Shown: positions 1 through 14,272 of the stretch, one piece after another
Layout: each line of letters opens with the position of its first letter
Position numbering within the stretch: the first letter of the stretch is position 1
From: Acholoe squamosa
Lineage: Eukaryota; Annelida; Polychaeta; Phyllodocida; Polynoidae
Direction: 5' to 3'
Length of the DNA: 64,000 bases
Assembly (NCBI GenBank): GCA_949317995.1
Contig: OX439041.1
Coordinates: 46,113,269-46,177,268, forward strand
Notes under the pieces: model-generated
Databases searched by the model: none
Told to the model about the DNA's origin: nothing
The model's input: the letters and a program-made list of their open reading frames with translations, nothing else
Program-made: the position numbers and the translations under genes

Positions 1-807
1 ATACTAACATTGTACACGTGGACTAACCTGTTTCTTAGTACACCATAAGATTGAATGATAGTTCCTGGATCATGGTGTGTACTAAGAACTTAGTACCCTT
101 GTTTATCTTCAAATTTCTCTTACTTTCTTATCAAAGTACATAGTTTTGATGTCACCATAGTTAGAAAAGGTCTATATTTTACATATACACCTTTTTACAG
201 AACTTAAATTTTCTGAGAAATGGCTATATTTACAATCTTCTCCTCAGTCTTGCTTTACTAAAATTGATTGGCTAATTTTTTGTTTAATTGGCTGATAAAA
301 TTAATATGAATTTCACAAGATTAAAGAAAAGACAAATGCCTACAAACGGACGTTTTCATTTGAGGTAAGTGCTGTTTAATAAGGGAGTAAATGTATCATT
401 TAATGTAAATATAAGTACCAAATGATGGAGTGGTTTTACCATCCCACCTTTGACCCTAATAATGTATGCACAGGTAGGTGTCATTGTCCAGTGACCAGGG
501 CTCTGATTGGCCCATACACCTGTGGAGGTGAGTGTCATGGTCCACTGCACACACAAGGGTACTAAGATGCCAGTACATCCTAAGACTGTGCATGGTATCA
601 GAATCCTAGTACAGACTAAAATCAGACTGTTGTACTATGATCCTGGTGTGTCCCAACAAGATAGTCCCGTCCCCAAACTGGTTATCAGTGAGGGCTCACT
701 TATAGCACATTAGGAAGGGCACCAGTTGCACGCAGTTGCACCTCAAGAAATGTAGAGTGAATGCAGAAAATTATGTCGTTGGTTGATGATTCATTTTGCA
801 TGTTACC
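1..807. other. Gene-free stretch, nothing recognised
   Basis: No coding region, RNA gene or clear repeat pair was recognised. Only short open frames without family motifs occur here. Confidence 0.5.
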
Positions 808-809
808 TA

Positions 810-1600
810 CACTGCAAAAATGGTGTTTAGATCCTAAACACAATTCTAAACATATTCTTGCAACGTTTTTGTAATCACATTAGTTTCATAAACATGTTTA
901 GCCAAACAATGTGCTTAGCTCAGGTATTTAGAAATTTAGGTGTTTAGGTTTAAATTTGTGTTTAGATACCTATGAAACTTTGTGTTCAGATGTTTATGAA
1001 TTTTTGTGTTTAGATGTCTATGTGATTTGTTAGGGTTAGAATTTGCAGACATGTATGCATTGAAAAAAATAAAGGAATGTCTTTTGTTTGCTTTCTCATT
1101 TACTGGGGGGGGGGGCATCAGCAGGTATTGCTTTATCCATTCCAAACTAACATGAAATAGGTGTAAGTCATGGAGCATTTTGACTATTTTATGGCAATGA
1201 TGCTGGTGTAAGGAGAATCTAGTCAATTTTCTATTGCTGTTCCTATTCTCAAGACATTCAATAAAAATAAACGACAATAAACATGGGATTGAGGGACATT
1301 TGTCACAACAATTGATTATAATTGTGTACAGATAGTCCATTCAAAGGTAATGCTGCTACCTGGTGTGGATTCGACATCCAAGCATCTAAACATATTGATG
1401 TTTAAATCTAAACACCTATTATTCAGCTGTTTAAACTCTAAATATCTAAACATGTTTAGCAAAAATGTTTATGTAGTTAGAATAAAAGTGTTAATTTCCT
1501 AAATGTGTAATTGATGAGACACCTAACTGACCTATATGTTTAGATTTTAAACATGTTTAGACCTAAACATGTTTGAAATCTAAACACCATTTTTGCAGTG
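810..1600. mobile_element. TIR element, CACTGCAAAAATGG family, copy 1
   Basis: Both ends carry the inverted repeat CACTGCAAAAATGGTGTTTA, and TA lies directly outside each end (808-809 and 1601-1602), so a TA target duplication is likely. The interior is rich in variants of TTTAAACA/TGTTTAGA, making much of the element a set of small palindromes. It has no coding capacity. Interior sequence is shared with the copies at 6068-6965 (inverted) and 32135-33482. TA duplication favours a Tc1/mariner-type mobiliser, but the CACTG terminus would also suit a CMC/CACTA-like one. Confidence 0.85.
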
Positions 1601-1602
1601 TA

Positions 1603-3606
<2,004 letters not shown>

Positions 3607-3790
3607 GGATGATCATTTTTTAACAACAGGGGGGCGGGGGGCTGGTGGGTTTGCACGCGGACGCGCAGAAAAAATTCCGACACCCACTCTGAACCGGTCA
3701 AAATGTTTTTGACCCCCCCCCCTCGGTAGGCGACAATTGCGTGTGAACGCGACCTTTTAACCTATAGTAACGCGCTGGTTTTTTTTTTGC
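3607..3790. mobile_element. GGGAGTGATC-family miniature element, left part only
   Basis: It begins with GGGATGATCATTTTTTAACA followed by a G-run and CTGGTGGGTTTGC, the same order as the complete copies at 16201-16517 and 21443-21681. It is preceded by TAA. The interior match (AACCTATAGTAACGCG) follows, but no right terminal repeat was found, so this is a truncated copy. Confidence 0.7.
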
Positions 3791-3980
3791 TTTGTCGCAT
3801 CCTCTCTCACGTACCCCATCGCCCTGTAACACTCAATTCTGGTTTTGGTGTACGACCTCCTAACATAAGTCCTAACTCATTCTTATATTGATAAAGTGAC
3901 ACGTATACTAGGCCTACATGTTGCCCTTTCCTTTTATGTCATGGCTGATATGAACGTTACAATAGATTAGTACTAGAACC

Positions 3981-4399
3981 GCCGTATTCAGTGGGAAGCA
4001 TTGAATACAATGTGTCCGTATTCAATGGGTGTCTGCCATCTTGGATTTTGAACAAGTTCTGTGATTTTTTTTACACTGTATTCCCCTCTGTGGGACTGGT
4101 AGCATCCCACTCAGGCATACAATGGCTTCGTGGAATACGCCAGTCCCACCTCGGGGAATACATAAGCAAATGTCAACGACCATGGTGAGTATAAGGCCTT
4201 GTTGAATACGGCAGACTCACTTCGGGGAATACAATGCAAAAATATTCCATGGGAGTTGACATTTGCATTTATGTCATGGCCCTATGGGGTTAATTTGCTT
4301 TAAAATAGAGAAACACAGCTCAAATCTGTTCAGAATCCAAGATGGCAGACACCCATTGAATATGGCCACATTGTATTCCATCCCCCCATTGAATACGGC
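3981..4399. mobile_element. TIR miniature element, GCCGTATTCA ends
   Basis: The first about 72 bases are an imperfect inverted copy of the last about 72; both arms contain ATTGAATACAATGTG-like and CCAAGATGGCAGACACCCAT-like blocks. A second, inner pair of arms surrounds AAATGTCAAC. It has no coding capacity. Target duplication was not resolved. Confidence 0.75.
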
Positions 4400-4658
4400 A
4401 TATCCAGTACTGTTCTATAGTAACGGTCGTATCTGCCATGACATAAGATGTAAAAATATCACATGGTCATGGACATTTGCTTATATATTCAATTGCAAAG
4501 AATGTGAAGTCATACACTGCACATGTTTACAAGTGCAACGTATTCACACATTACAATCTCTGTTCCAAGTCTCGTTTACATGTATTATTTGGATGATGCT
4601 TGTAATACCTGTTCCTCAACAGCTTTGTTGGATGCTTCAAGGCGTCGAGGCACTAGGG

Positions 4659-5810
4659 TAGATTAACCTAAAGACGACCACTTACCTAGAGTCAACCACA
4701 TGTAGTGCATTGGTCTTAAACCCTAATATTATTGAAATAGAGGTGATATAGTACCCCATAGAATGATGTCCTGATATATGAAGTAATTGTCATTGCATGA
4801 TAATACTCTAAAGTTCCCATGTTTAAATGGTTTTTACCATGACCAGCTGGTCATTTCATCAGAATTCTCCAACTTTCGTTTGATAATTTGAAGATGACAA
4901 GTGATCACATATACAACATTTTGACTCTAGGCATAGATAAATATCTTTGCTAAATGATAGCACAAGGAAAAGTGCAGAAACGTTAAATACTTTCTGTATA
5001 GGACTTATTTCCTAGAACATACCAATTTCACCTTGAGATGACCACCATTTCACCTTGAGTCAACCACTCCTTATACACCTATTTGTGCATTTAATTGAAT
5101 AGAAACCATTGATTATGTAGAATTGCATCACGAGAGTCATGGCCAGAATAGTTTGGGATAGAAATCTTCACTGGATTATGCTCTGATGCATACATTTCAA
5201 TCTTTACTATAATGCTACGGTTATTACTATGTAGAGGAACTATTTGATACTGAGAGTGTGATGATAAAGTTAAGGAATAGATTATTATAATCCATATTGA
5301 AGGAGTACATTAGAAACAAAGCCTCTATAATGAAGGGTTGGAAATACCACTTCTAGTTTGATGAGATTAACAATATCCATGGCCATAAAATTGTCTCCAA
5401 TTTCCATTCTAATTGAGTCACTATGAAAACATACATTTTCTTATGATGCAATAGTTTTAATGACGTCATTTTACTGCGTAATCTATAAAAGACAATTATT
5501 CTTTTTTTCAAATGATAGTTTAATGAACATAGCCCCATTGAAAGAGTAGTTATCAAGTGGTCAGCTAAAGGTGCAAGGTGGTCATCTCAAGGTTAAAATA
5601 AATTAACTGAGATGGTCTTAGAAATGATGAAAAACAATAGATAAACTTTGCACATGGATTTGAGAAAGGTAATTGGTCAAAAAGCCCAAATAATTGCCTT
5701 TCACTTAGTACATTGGGGAACCCTAAGGACCTATTAGACTCAGAGATATTAGCTACTATTTTTCCCTTATTGAAGACCTGCACAGGAACGGTCGTCTTTA
5801 GGTTAATCTA
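4659..5810. mobile_element. 1.15 kb TIR element, TAGATTAACCTAAAGACGACC ends
   Basis: TAGATTAACCTAAAGACGAC at the left is repeated in inverted orientation at 5790-5810. Subterminal blocks (ACCTTGAGATGACCACC and its inverse near 5570-5595) also pair. No transposase-like open frame is present, so it is non-autonomous. Confidence 0.72.
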
Positions 5811-6067
5811 TGCTACCTCAAATTACGTTTTCGGCATCTTGCGAAGTCATGCACGATTCTAAACCTAACCCCACTGTCCCATCCCATATAAATTGCATAA
5901 ATTTTAATGAAACACAAACAACAGGAACTGGTAATGCCTTAGTTGGGACTATAAACCATCTCAGCAAGCAATGCAAACGGTAATTCCGCAGAGGATTTTC
6001 TATTAAGTCCCTGAAATTTCTGAAAGTTGAACTGAATACATGTATAGAGGCTGTGCTGCAGATAATA

Positions 6068-6965
6068 CACTGCAAAAATGGTGTTTTGATTTTAAACATG
6101 TTTAGGTCTAAACATGTTTAAAACCTAAACATATACGTCAGTTAGGTGTATCATCGACTACACATTTAGGAAAATAACACTTTTATTCTAAATACATAAA
6201 CATTTTTGCTAAACAAATTAAGACGTTTAGAGTTTAAACAGTTGAATATTAGGTGTTTAGATTCAAACATCAATATGTTTAGATACTAGGATGTCAAATC
6301 CACACCAGGTAGCAGCACTACCTCTAAATGGACTATCTGCACACAGTTATAATCAATTGTTGTGACAAATATCCCCAAACGCTGTCTTTATCATAGTGTC
6401 ATTTCATTAAATGTTATGAAAATAGACACAACAATAGAAAATTAACTAAATTAAGCTTACACCACCATCATTACCATAGAATAATCAATGAGCTCCATGA
6501 CTTACACCTATGTCATGTTATTTTGTAAAGTATAAAGCAATGTCCTTCTTGCCAAACAGTTGTACTTCCTCAAGTCTCCAATTCTAATGCAGTGTGTACA
6601 TATATGTATATAGCTGTGGCTGACATCTTTGGAGACTTTGCAGTGTAAATACATGTTGATGTCCTCCAGTAAATGAGAAAACAAACAAAAGATATTCCTT
6701 TATTTTTTTAATGGATACAATGTCTGCAAACACTTACTTCCCACCAAATCACTTAGACATCTAAACACAAAAATTCATAAACATCTAAACGCAAAATTTC
6801 ATCCATATCTAAACACAAATTTTGAACCTAAACACCTAGATTTCTAAACACTTGAGCTAAGCACATTGTTTGGCTAAACATGTTCAGGAAATTAATGTGA
6901 TTACAAAAACGTTGCAAGAATATGTTTAGAATTGTGTTTAGGATCTAAACACCATTTTTGCAGTG
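6068..6965. mobile_element. TIR element, CACTGCAAAAATGG family, copy 2
   Basis: It has the same terminal repeats and flanking TA (6066-6067 and 6966-6967) as copy 1. The interior matches copy 1 in reverse orientation, including the block describing AACATGAAATAGGTGTAAGTC. It is non-coding. Confidence 0.85.
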
Positions 6966-6967
6966 TA

Positions 6968-7989
6968 TGGACTAAGGTATACAATGACGTTCGCCAACGA
7001 TATACAATGACATGCGCCATTGCCAGGGACTTTGTGTGTGCACATTGTAAGCATTGCAAACAATGTTATATGAGTATTTGATGTTACAGTATTTTTCCTG
7101 TTTAAAAAGGTACCCTTTCTTGCTTATGGATCTATAGACTAATTAGAGATAATCTATGAAATGGAGCTAATCATTTACCATGCCTAATTGGTTCTACATG
7201 GGCCATGAACACAATTATGACTCAGGCAGGTGTGCTCAGACCTGTGTAAGGCTGATACCCTTTTGACACCCACTGTCCTACCTCCGAACAACATGTTCAG
7301 ATTTTATTACCCTTATTCAGACTTGATAGTTCCTGGAGATTCTGGATTAGAATTGGTCCTTGTTCCAACTTTCAGAATTGGACATCTGTCACGGGGTGAT
7401 TATACAGCATCAGGTCAACGCAATGACTCACTGAGCAAGATCCTTTAAATATTAATAATATCAATAGATATGGGAATATTTACGTTTCAACTGCTCTCAC
7501 CTGTGGATTCAAATTGGCATGCTAAGCACTGAATATCAATAAAATTGCCCAAGCTATACGCCCCCCCCCATGATATTGAAACACTACTGTAGTTGTTCCT
7601 ACCTGGTGCAGGTAGTGTAACTGTAAGGTCAATAGGTCATAGGTAACCATTTTGCAAATAACTTAAGGTCACAAAATGTGATTGCTTTAATACACAATAT
7701 TAGTGTCCTGCCACATCCGGCGTTTTATAAACAGGCCTATTATTATATCACTATCATACGGGGAAGTCTAATTACCGTATATCAACCTTGGCAGTCTATA
7801 GATTGAGCACAAACCCAATCCTTTATTAATATACACCTCTTTCCCCGTCCCCTCCTTTTTATTTTTGGCATGGTCATTTGCTATCTATATCGATATTAAC
7901 CTACATATCCATACCTTCTATAGAGGAAACCACTTCCTCTATCACCGATCGCCCCCTTCATCCTATACCTTACTCCACTTAAAACACAA
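6968..7989. other. Gene-free stretch, nothing recognised
   Basis: No supported gene or repeat pair was seen, apart from a short C-run near 7561. Confidence 0.4.
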
Positions 7990-8293
7990 CACTGAAAACA
8001 TGGAAGATCCAAAACTAGTCAGCGGTGACCACTTTAGGTGCTCAAGTTGACGATACCTAAAACTACAACTTTAGGTAATCAAAATGACGACTTTAGGTAG
8101 TCATCCTGACGACCTGAGTCATCAATATGACGACTCTGTACTGTCAGTATTGTCATCCTGACGACTCAGGTTGTCAGGATAACGACCTTAAGTCTTCATT
8201 TTGACTACCTAAAGTTGTAGTTTTAGGTATCGTCAACTTGAGGACCTAAAGTGGTCACCGCTGACTAGTTTCGGATCTCCCATGTTTTTAGTG
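7990..8293. mobile_element. 304-bp near-complete palindrome, CACTR ends, AA duplication
   Basis: The left half is an inverted copy of the right half over nearly the whole length, from CACTGAAAACATGG to CCATGTTTTTAGTG. AA flanks both ends and may be a 2-bp target duplication. Repeated TGACGA and ACCTAAA words fill the arms. CACTA/CACTG termini with a 2-bp duplication would fit a CMC (CACTA/EnSpm-like) mobiliser; this is an inference. Confidence 0.82.
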
Positions 8294-10369
8294 AACTTAT
8301 ATCCTCCACTGACTTAACTTTCCGCGTGCTGCAATTACCCCACTTTCTCACCCAGATGTAGACACACTTAAAAAAAAAGGGAAAAAGAAAACAATTCTAG
8401 TTCAGTATAATCTTGATATCAATTCCTATTTACCTACCCTCATTGTACTCTACCACGGGTCACTCCTCCCAACCCAACCTTAATAATCTGACTTCTGACT
8501 ACTTCCCTTTTCCTTGTGCCCCCTGTATTCTGACATCACCCTATAAACATCCTGGCCTTATAGACACATTAGTCACCCCCTCACAACAGGCGTGATACAG
8601 GGAGGGGGTATTTATAAAGCTGGTCTAATTCTACAGAAATGACATCTGCTTTCTTCAGGTATTAACAACACACCCAGGAGGTCATTTTATATTCATACTA
8701 TTCAGTCCTGTAGCTCTTAAGGCCTACTACCCCCTCCTCTGGAGCTAATCAATCAATATTGGATCAAACCTGCCTCTCTGGTTTGAATGTAACTCTTGTT
8801 ATCCTTTCATCTACATGAAAAGTATAACGGAAGTAAAGATGTTTTCCATTCAAATCCATGTCTTTTAGAGCATGCTAGGCCAATTGTATTACCTTAGCCG
8901 ATAATCATTTAACCATATTCCAGTTTTACTAAACTTAAGTAATATATACCCTTTTCACATTAATGCATCCTTTGTTGAAAACATCTTGTCTGGAGATATT
9001 ACACTCACATCTAGGGTCCTGATATAACCGATAAAGCCCTTTGAGTTAGAGTTAAGTGACACAAGGGGCTCCATGCATACAATGTACAATGGGCAGTGCA
9101 TTGAAGACACATACTAAGTGATAGTGATAGTATGTAGATAGCATGCCCCGTTGGGTACATCTGCTGCTGAGTCTTAAGGTAAGTCAGTACCAGGCCGTGA
9201 CAGGTTGCCACCCAGGTGGGAGGGTTCCAAGTCTGTAATACCAACACGATCCACGTGTGTCTATACATGTATATACATTCAGGTATATGACGCCACATTA
9301 ACTATGGAGAGGACTTATGTGAATATGTGTATACAAGTGGAGGATATCTGCAGATACTGTTGAGGGATATACTTTCAAAATGTCATTCGTTGAATAACCC
9401 TCTGTCAGAAAATAGAACTTGTAGGTGATATCACGAGAACCTGATCCCTGGTCCCATCTTATTCACAACCTGTCTATACACCTTTGTGTGGTTCAAAGAC
9501 GAACAACATACAGGGCAAGCCAAACCCAAAATCATAACATGCCCTCTGTCTACATTTTGCCTAAATTCTGAATGACATCCCTTTTAATGGAACCAAAAAA
9601 CCCTAAAAGGTATACCAAGAGGCAGCTTCAACCAACTGGGGTTACCTTCTTCATAAAACCCAGGAGGAAAACCTCAACACAAGCCTGGAGAAGCCCTCCA
9701 GTAATAGTAGTAAAGTGTCACCCACCTGTGTGGACGTCATCTTGCTGGGTACACCACACACCTGTCTACGCCGCCTCACACTATACCTACTGATGGTTCC
9801 AGGTGCACGACGCCACCCCGCCCCACACCTCAATAGTACCTCCCACGCTCGTGTGGGGGCGTGGGGGTGCCTCCAACCTCCCCTACCCTTCGTCAGCCAG
9901 CAGAGCCTCAGCCTGGAGGCAGGTCGAGCCGACCGGGTGTGCACTGGGGCGGACAGGGAGGGCCACAGATAGGTAGCTGCCAGCTATAGGAAAGATGGGT
10001 AAAGGATGAACTGATGCTCCTTAGGGTGCATGTCAAGGGGAACCAACACTGAAAGGTTTCTCGTATGTGAATTCCTCAAATATGACCCCTCATAAGGCAA
10101 CCCCCCCCCCACAACACACATATACACCGATGAAACATCCTTCTAAGGAAAAAGAAGAAATAGTTTGATATAATGTGAATAGAAAAGGGCATGGGCAATC
10201 AGGGGACCAGAAGATAGTATGGGTCCATAGAATTACCCAAGAATTCATACACACTTTGTAGCAACGAATTGGCTACTGCGTAGTAAGCTGTGAATATATA
10301 AACACCTTTTCTGACACCCTCCACCCACCTGGAACATAGTGCGTGTTATCCCATGACATCTGTCAGCAT
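8294..10369. other. Gene-free stretch; short GC-rich patch at 9700-9970
   Basis: No coding family was recognised. The patch around 9700-9970 is richer in G+C than its surroundings and open on both strands for about 90 codons, but the translations show no domain and no splice context, so no gene is called. Confidence 0.4.
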
Positions 10370-10794
10370 AATACATACATTAAATTCATTATAAATGCAA
10401 CTCTATAGTAATTCCTATACAATTATCGCCTCTACCTATTAACCACCCGTATTTCGCCTTTCTGTTAATTAGACCCCACTGAAACAATTACATGTAGACT
10501 ATATTGCTAATAGTCCAGAATGTATAAGGAACATGCAAGGGATAACCATCAGGCAGAAGACCCATCACATTGGATAACCACAGGGGGATCCCATACCGAG
10601 GCCCATAGACCGGTACATTCCAGTATGAACCAGATCTAGCAAGCCCATGGGACAGGACACCCATATCCCATGTAGTAGAATCAGTAGCAGCCCCGACGGT
10701 GACCCAGCTGATACTCAGGTTGTGCAGCGCCACCTTCCGGTATACAATAGCATAGCCATGCAGCGCGATGTGCTGCACCCTATAGGTTAATTAA
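10370..10794. mobile_element. DIRS-like element tail, left part (interrupted)
   Basis: From CTGTCAGCATAATA to CTGCACCCTATAGGTTA this is collinear with 39692-40116, which lies directly downstream of DIRS-like RT/RNase H/recombinase remnants. The matching sequence resumes at about 15616 after the Ngaro-like insertion. The region is non-coding and presumably the 3' untranslated and terminal part of a DIRS-like element whose coding part is absent upstream here. Confidence 0.8.
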
Positions 10795-10818
10795 TATATA
10801 TATATATATATATATATA
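10795..10818. repeat. (TA)n at left end of Ngaro-like insertion
   Basis: A short TA run lies exactly between the interrupted DIRS tail and the B repeat of the Ngaro-like element. A longer TA run sits at the other end. Confidence 0.9.
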
Positions 10819-10957
10819 AGTTAATTATGTTCATTGGGAATATAGTAATGATAACAAATATTATAATAAATATTATAATAATATCACAAGTGGAATAAGG
10901 AAGGAGACAATGGGTTTGGTGAGAATTGATCTGGTCAATACCAATTCTATACATGCC
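10819..10957 (-). repeat. Split direct repeat B2 of the Ngaro-like element
   Basis: This 139-bp block is repeated at 11290-11428 with two substitutions. On the element strand it is the distal end of the retrotransposon. It contains an AT-rich ATTATAATAA stretch. Confidence 0.92.
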
Positions 10958-11083
10958 TTTATTAATAAGACAATAATTTAATAATACAATACATAAATAC
11001 AATACAACAATATAAGTACAATATATACAATAATAGATACAATATAACAATGTAAATACAATATATACAAGATAAGATTAAAA
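10958..11083 (-). repeat. AT-rich spacer between A2 and B2
   Basis: 126 bases of degenerate AATACAATA-like units separate the A2 and B2 repeats. The canonical Ngaro layout has A2 and B2 adjacent or nearly so, so this spacer is a local peculiarity, possibly a microsatellite expansion. Confidence 0.75.
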
Positions 11084-11289
11084 GTTAAAATTTCCGGCAC
11101 CACCCAGCGTGGTGTGTGCCGCTCTGAGGATACACGCCAACTGACGGTTAATTTGGATCCCGCAGCTTATATAGGCGCTGGATGTTTACGGTGACGTCAC
11201 ACATACCAATGCGCGCCCTGGAGGAAAAGTAGATCCAACCACTGCACATATTAATTATATATATATACACGGGTGTATATAGTCCCATA
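11084..11289 (-). repeat. Split direct repeat A2 of the Ngaro-like element
   Basis: 206 bp, identical to 15348-15553 except one base. It directly abuts B1 at 11289/11290, and that junction equals the element's two outer ends joined without the TA runs. It carries the same TATA-like and TGACGTCA motifs as A1. Confidence 0.95.
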
Positions 11290-11428
11290 AGTTAATTATG
11301 TTCATTGGAAATATAGTAATGATAACAAATATTATAATAAATATTATAATAATATCACAAGTGGAATAGGGAAGGAGACAATGGGTTTGGTGAGAATTGA
11401 TCTGGTCAATACCAATTCTATACATGCC
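11290..11428 (-). repeat. Split direct repeat B1 of the Ngaro-like element
   Basis: Lies 36 bases after the recombinase stop codon on the element strand. It matches B2 (10819-10957) except for two substitutions. Confidence 0.93.
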
Positions 11429-11464
11429 AAAAACCGCCAAACACAATGGATACACCATTCCACA

Positions 11465-12373
11465 CTATAACATCACATCCAGAGCTAACAGGTCCTGTTT
11501 AGAATCATGCAAATAATTATACACAACATTAGATTTCCAATTTGCCCTCTTTTTAATATCATTGACCTTTAAACCAGAATCTTTTAACAAAGTTGCTCCA
11601 CCATGTCGGAGTGAATGAGTTGAAACTCTGTAGGGAATACCACAGTCTAAAGAAATGGACTTCAACCTGGTATTAACATAGTTATAAGTCAAAGGTTTGT
11701 TACCTATAGTGAACAATAATTTACTGTTAGATCTTTTACAAATTTCCAAATACCTAGCTGGGCATAGACCAGAATAATCATTCCTCTTCAAATATACCAC
11801 ATAAGGTTTCCTACCATACTGGTCAGTTTTAGAAGACCTAACATCAATGCGAACGCAGTCAGACGTCAAAGACACGTCCCTAGATTTAAAGTTGTGAGGG
11901 GAATCCACTACATGACCCACTCTAAATACACCACGGTAACACAAAAGGATAGCTGACCAGAAGACTACATCCTCATACACAGACAAATTCAGTTTAGATT
12001 TGATCTTCAGCATATCACTTGGAGTCAAAGGATTAGTTTTAATAGAAGAACATTTATAATTACGTTCAATACCATCCAGTGTCTTTTTTACAATAAAATT
12101 ACTACTATAATCAGAATAACCTTTTAATTTCTGATAATACCATAACGCGGACAAATAGTTCCTAACAGAAATAGGTTTCATTTTATCCGAAAAATATACA
12201 CTATACAACGAGGCCTGAGAAGGAGAACAAGGTAGGGGATCGAGATTAAACTTCCTACAAAATTTTTTGTATCTGGTAAATTGCTGCTTACGAACCTTAC
12301 GTGTGGACTCAGCCATGCCCCTGTACAAAAACCTTCTCCTTCTCCACTCAAGCTCCCTCAGGCCTGGAATCAT
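11465..12373 (-). CDS. Tyrosine recombinase of Ngaro-like retrotransposon
   Basis: A 302-residue intact frame. Tyrosine recombinases join the circular DNA intermediate of DIRS/Ngaro elements into the genome through a covalent tyrosine intermediate. The N-terminal part (about 1-115) resembles a SAM-like core-binding domain. Visible catalytic residues are Arg151 in YRGVFRVGH, the beta-hairpin Lys182 in SSKTD, His253 and Arg256 in THSLRHGGAT, Trp279 in ANWKS, and a nucleophile candidate Tyr285 or Tyr287 in VVYNYLHDS. The length fits the family. The first Met overlaps the end of the RNase H frame by 26 bases, as in compact retroelements. All core residues are present, so the enzyme may be functional. 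The assignment to the Ngaro rather than DIRS1 group rests mainly on the repeat layout. Confidence 0.92.
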   Translation of the reverse strand: MIPGLRELEWRRRRFLYRGMAESTRKVRKQQFTRYKKFCRKFNLDPLPCSPSQASLYSVYFSDKMKPISVRNYLSALWYYQKLKGYSDYSSNFIVKKTLDGIERNYKCSSIKTNPLTPSDMLKIKSKLNLSVYEDVVFWSAILLCYRGVFRVGHVVDSPHNFKSRDVSLTSDCVRIDVRSSKTDQYGRKPYVVYLKRNDYSGLCPARYLEICKRSNSKLLFTIGNKPLTYNYVNTRLKSISLDCGIPYRVSTHSLRHGGATLLKDSGLKVNDIKKRANWKSNVVYNYLHDSKQDLLALDVML

Positions 12374-14245
12374 AACAGCACATGTTATATTCAGTTAAAA
12401 CATTTTTACATTTCTGTGGGACACCTCTATAATTTAGCCTTGATAAATGGTCAGCTAAAACATTCTCCTCTGACCTAATATACGTTGCATATATTTCAAT
12501 ATTATGTATAAAACATAGCCAAAAAATTTCCCTCAACCAGGACATACACAACTTATTCCTGGACCTACCGGTATTCAACATAGCCAATACTTGCATGTTG
12601 TCCGTAATGCAATGAACTCTGGTATTAGAAAACTTTTTAATCCAGCGTTTAAGGCCTACCACCACCGGATAAAGCTCGTAAACATTAATATTTCTATGGT
12701 GAAGTTTGAGATTATCAAGCCTAGGAGCCTGAGCAAAATGACCTGTACAGTCCACCATAGGATTAGAATCATTCCAAGTACCATAAAAATAGTCTTTATC
12801 AAACCAGGCCCCAAAGCCCTGTACAGAGGAATCGGAATACATAGGGGTACATTCATTATCATTTAGAATGATATTCCTACAATTAAAAATTCTGCAAAAA
12901 TCCCTCCACCACAGTAGGTCATTTTGGGTTTCCTCATTAAGTTTAATAACACCCCTAGTCCTGGCCTTTGCACAAAGATCAACAATCTCCTGCTGAAAGT
13001 TCTACCACCACGTACTACTTGGGAGCAAAAAGACATCAAACCACCAATTTTTTGCAATGTTTTCTTAGATACAAATTTTTTACCTAAGCATTCGTCTATT
13101 GCCCGGCTCATTTTATCTAGTTTACTCTGTGGTAGGGACAGCTCCATACACCTGGAGTCTATTGTTATACCCAGAAAAACACACACCTGGCTGGGCTCAG
13201 TCACCTTCTCCTTCGACACAACAAACCCTAAATACTCCATACACTCAATGAGGATGTTCCTCTTACGTAAACAATCCTCTTCGGTCTGAGCTATGATAAT
13301 AAAATCATCCAGGTAGTTTACTATCCTATCTACACCATAGAATTTAGCTATAGCCGTTAAAAAATCAGATATTCTACTAAATATATACGGAGCACACTTT
13401 AGACCAAATGTCAAACGGTTACTCTCAAAGAACTCGTCTCCATTACCAAAATTCCACCTGAAGCCTTGATAGCCCACATGTGGGCCATAAACACTGATAC
13501 TTCTATAGGCAGACTTCAAATCCACTACACACATAAAGTCGTCTCTATCCAACTGGGCTGTCACAGTGTTAATAGAATTATATGAAAATGGACTAGAAGT
13601 GGTACTCATATAATTATTTATAGAGATTTTATCAGGCATACTGCAGTCAGTAATAGGACGAAGTTTACCATTAGATTTTTCCACACCCCCTAAGGAGTGA
13701 ATACATTTGGGTTTAAACTCAGTTTTTGTAACTAGACCTTGGTCCAACTCCTCCTCAATAATACTACACATCTCGTTATAAAATCTATCCTCTAAAATAG
13801 ACTTATAATTTTTACAATCATACGCTGTATCACACCCTGGGTCAACTATTTTGAACCCCTCGGTAAAACCACACCATAGAAAATCAGACTCAACCTGATT
13901 GATGTTAATAAGGTCTGACTGCCTAAGAAAACTAGCCAGTCGACACGGGAGTATCTGAGCCTTCCTACCATAAATGAAATGCTCACACATACATACCCCA
14001 TTTACACAACTGTCATAGACCCTGATGCTGGGTCTATTTATACACTCCACCGTAAAAAGTGGTTCAATCTCGCCCTGTACTGGGCAGCTATGAGAAACAA
14101 ATAAATTCTTCGATAAATCACAAGAATTATAAATATTTACATTATCATTATTAACATTAACACCCGGAATGATAGAAACGGGAGGCTCAGGAAGGTCTAC
14201 CATACATACTACACTAGAATCAGGCATCAAACTATCAGAATCCAA
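12348..14245 (-). pseudogene. RT-RNase H (pol) of Ngaro-like element, one frameshift
   Basis: Reverse transcriptase occupies 14245-12990 and RNase H 12985-12348. RT motifs are visible in order: KLRPITD (about residue 195), VDLKSAY (241-247), RLTFGLKCAPYIF (277-289) and the catalytic NYLDDFI (YLDD, 311-314). RNase H shows Asp in YSDSS, Glu in VYELYP, Asp in ITDNM and Asp in LADHLSR, the full set of acidic residues. The two parts are in different frames; homology passes from one frame to the other near 12985-12990, consistent with loss of a single base just after the RT thumb. The frame is also the gag frame, separated from gag only by the UAG at 14273. The first ATG of pol is near 14228; 14245 is a TTG. 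Confidence 0.88.
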
Positions 14246-14272
14246 TGCAGGACCTTGCCCAAGTGAATTTTC

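Noticed and set aside
810..1600. Minus-strand frame at 936-1340 as a gene
   Set aside because: It lies inside a palindromic non-coding miniature element and reads LNTKxHxxLNT from its internal repeats.
9651..9972. GC-rich patch open on both strands, possible exon
   Set aside because: No domain, no splice-site consistency and no conservation evidence available.
11465..12373. Phage-type integrase or bacterial XerC/D
   Set aside because: It lies downstream of RT-RNase H and gag within split direct repeats, so it is a retrotransposon recombinase.
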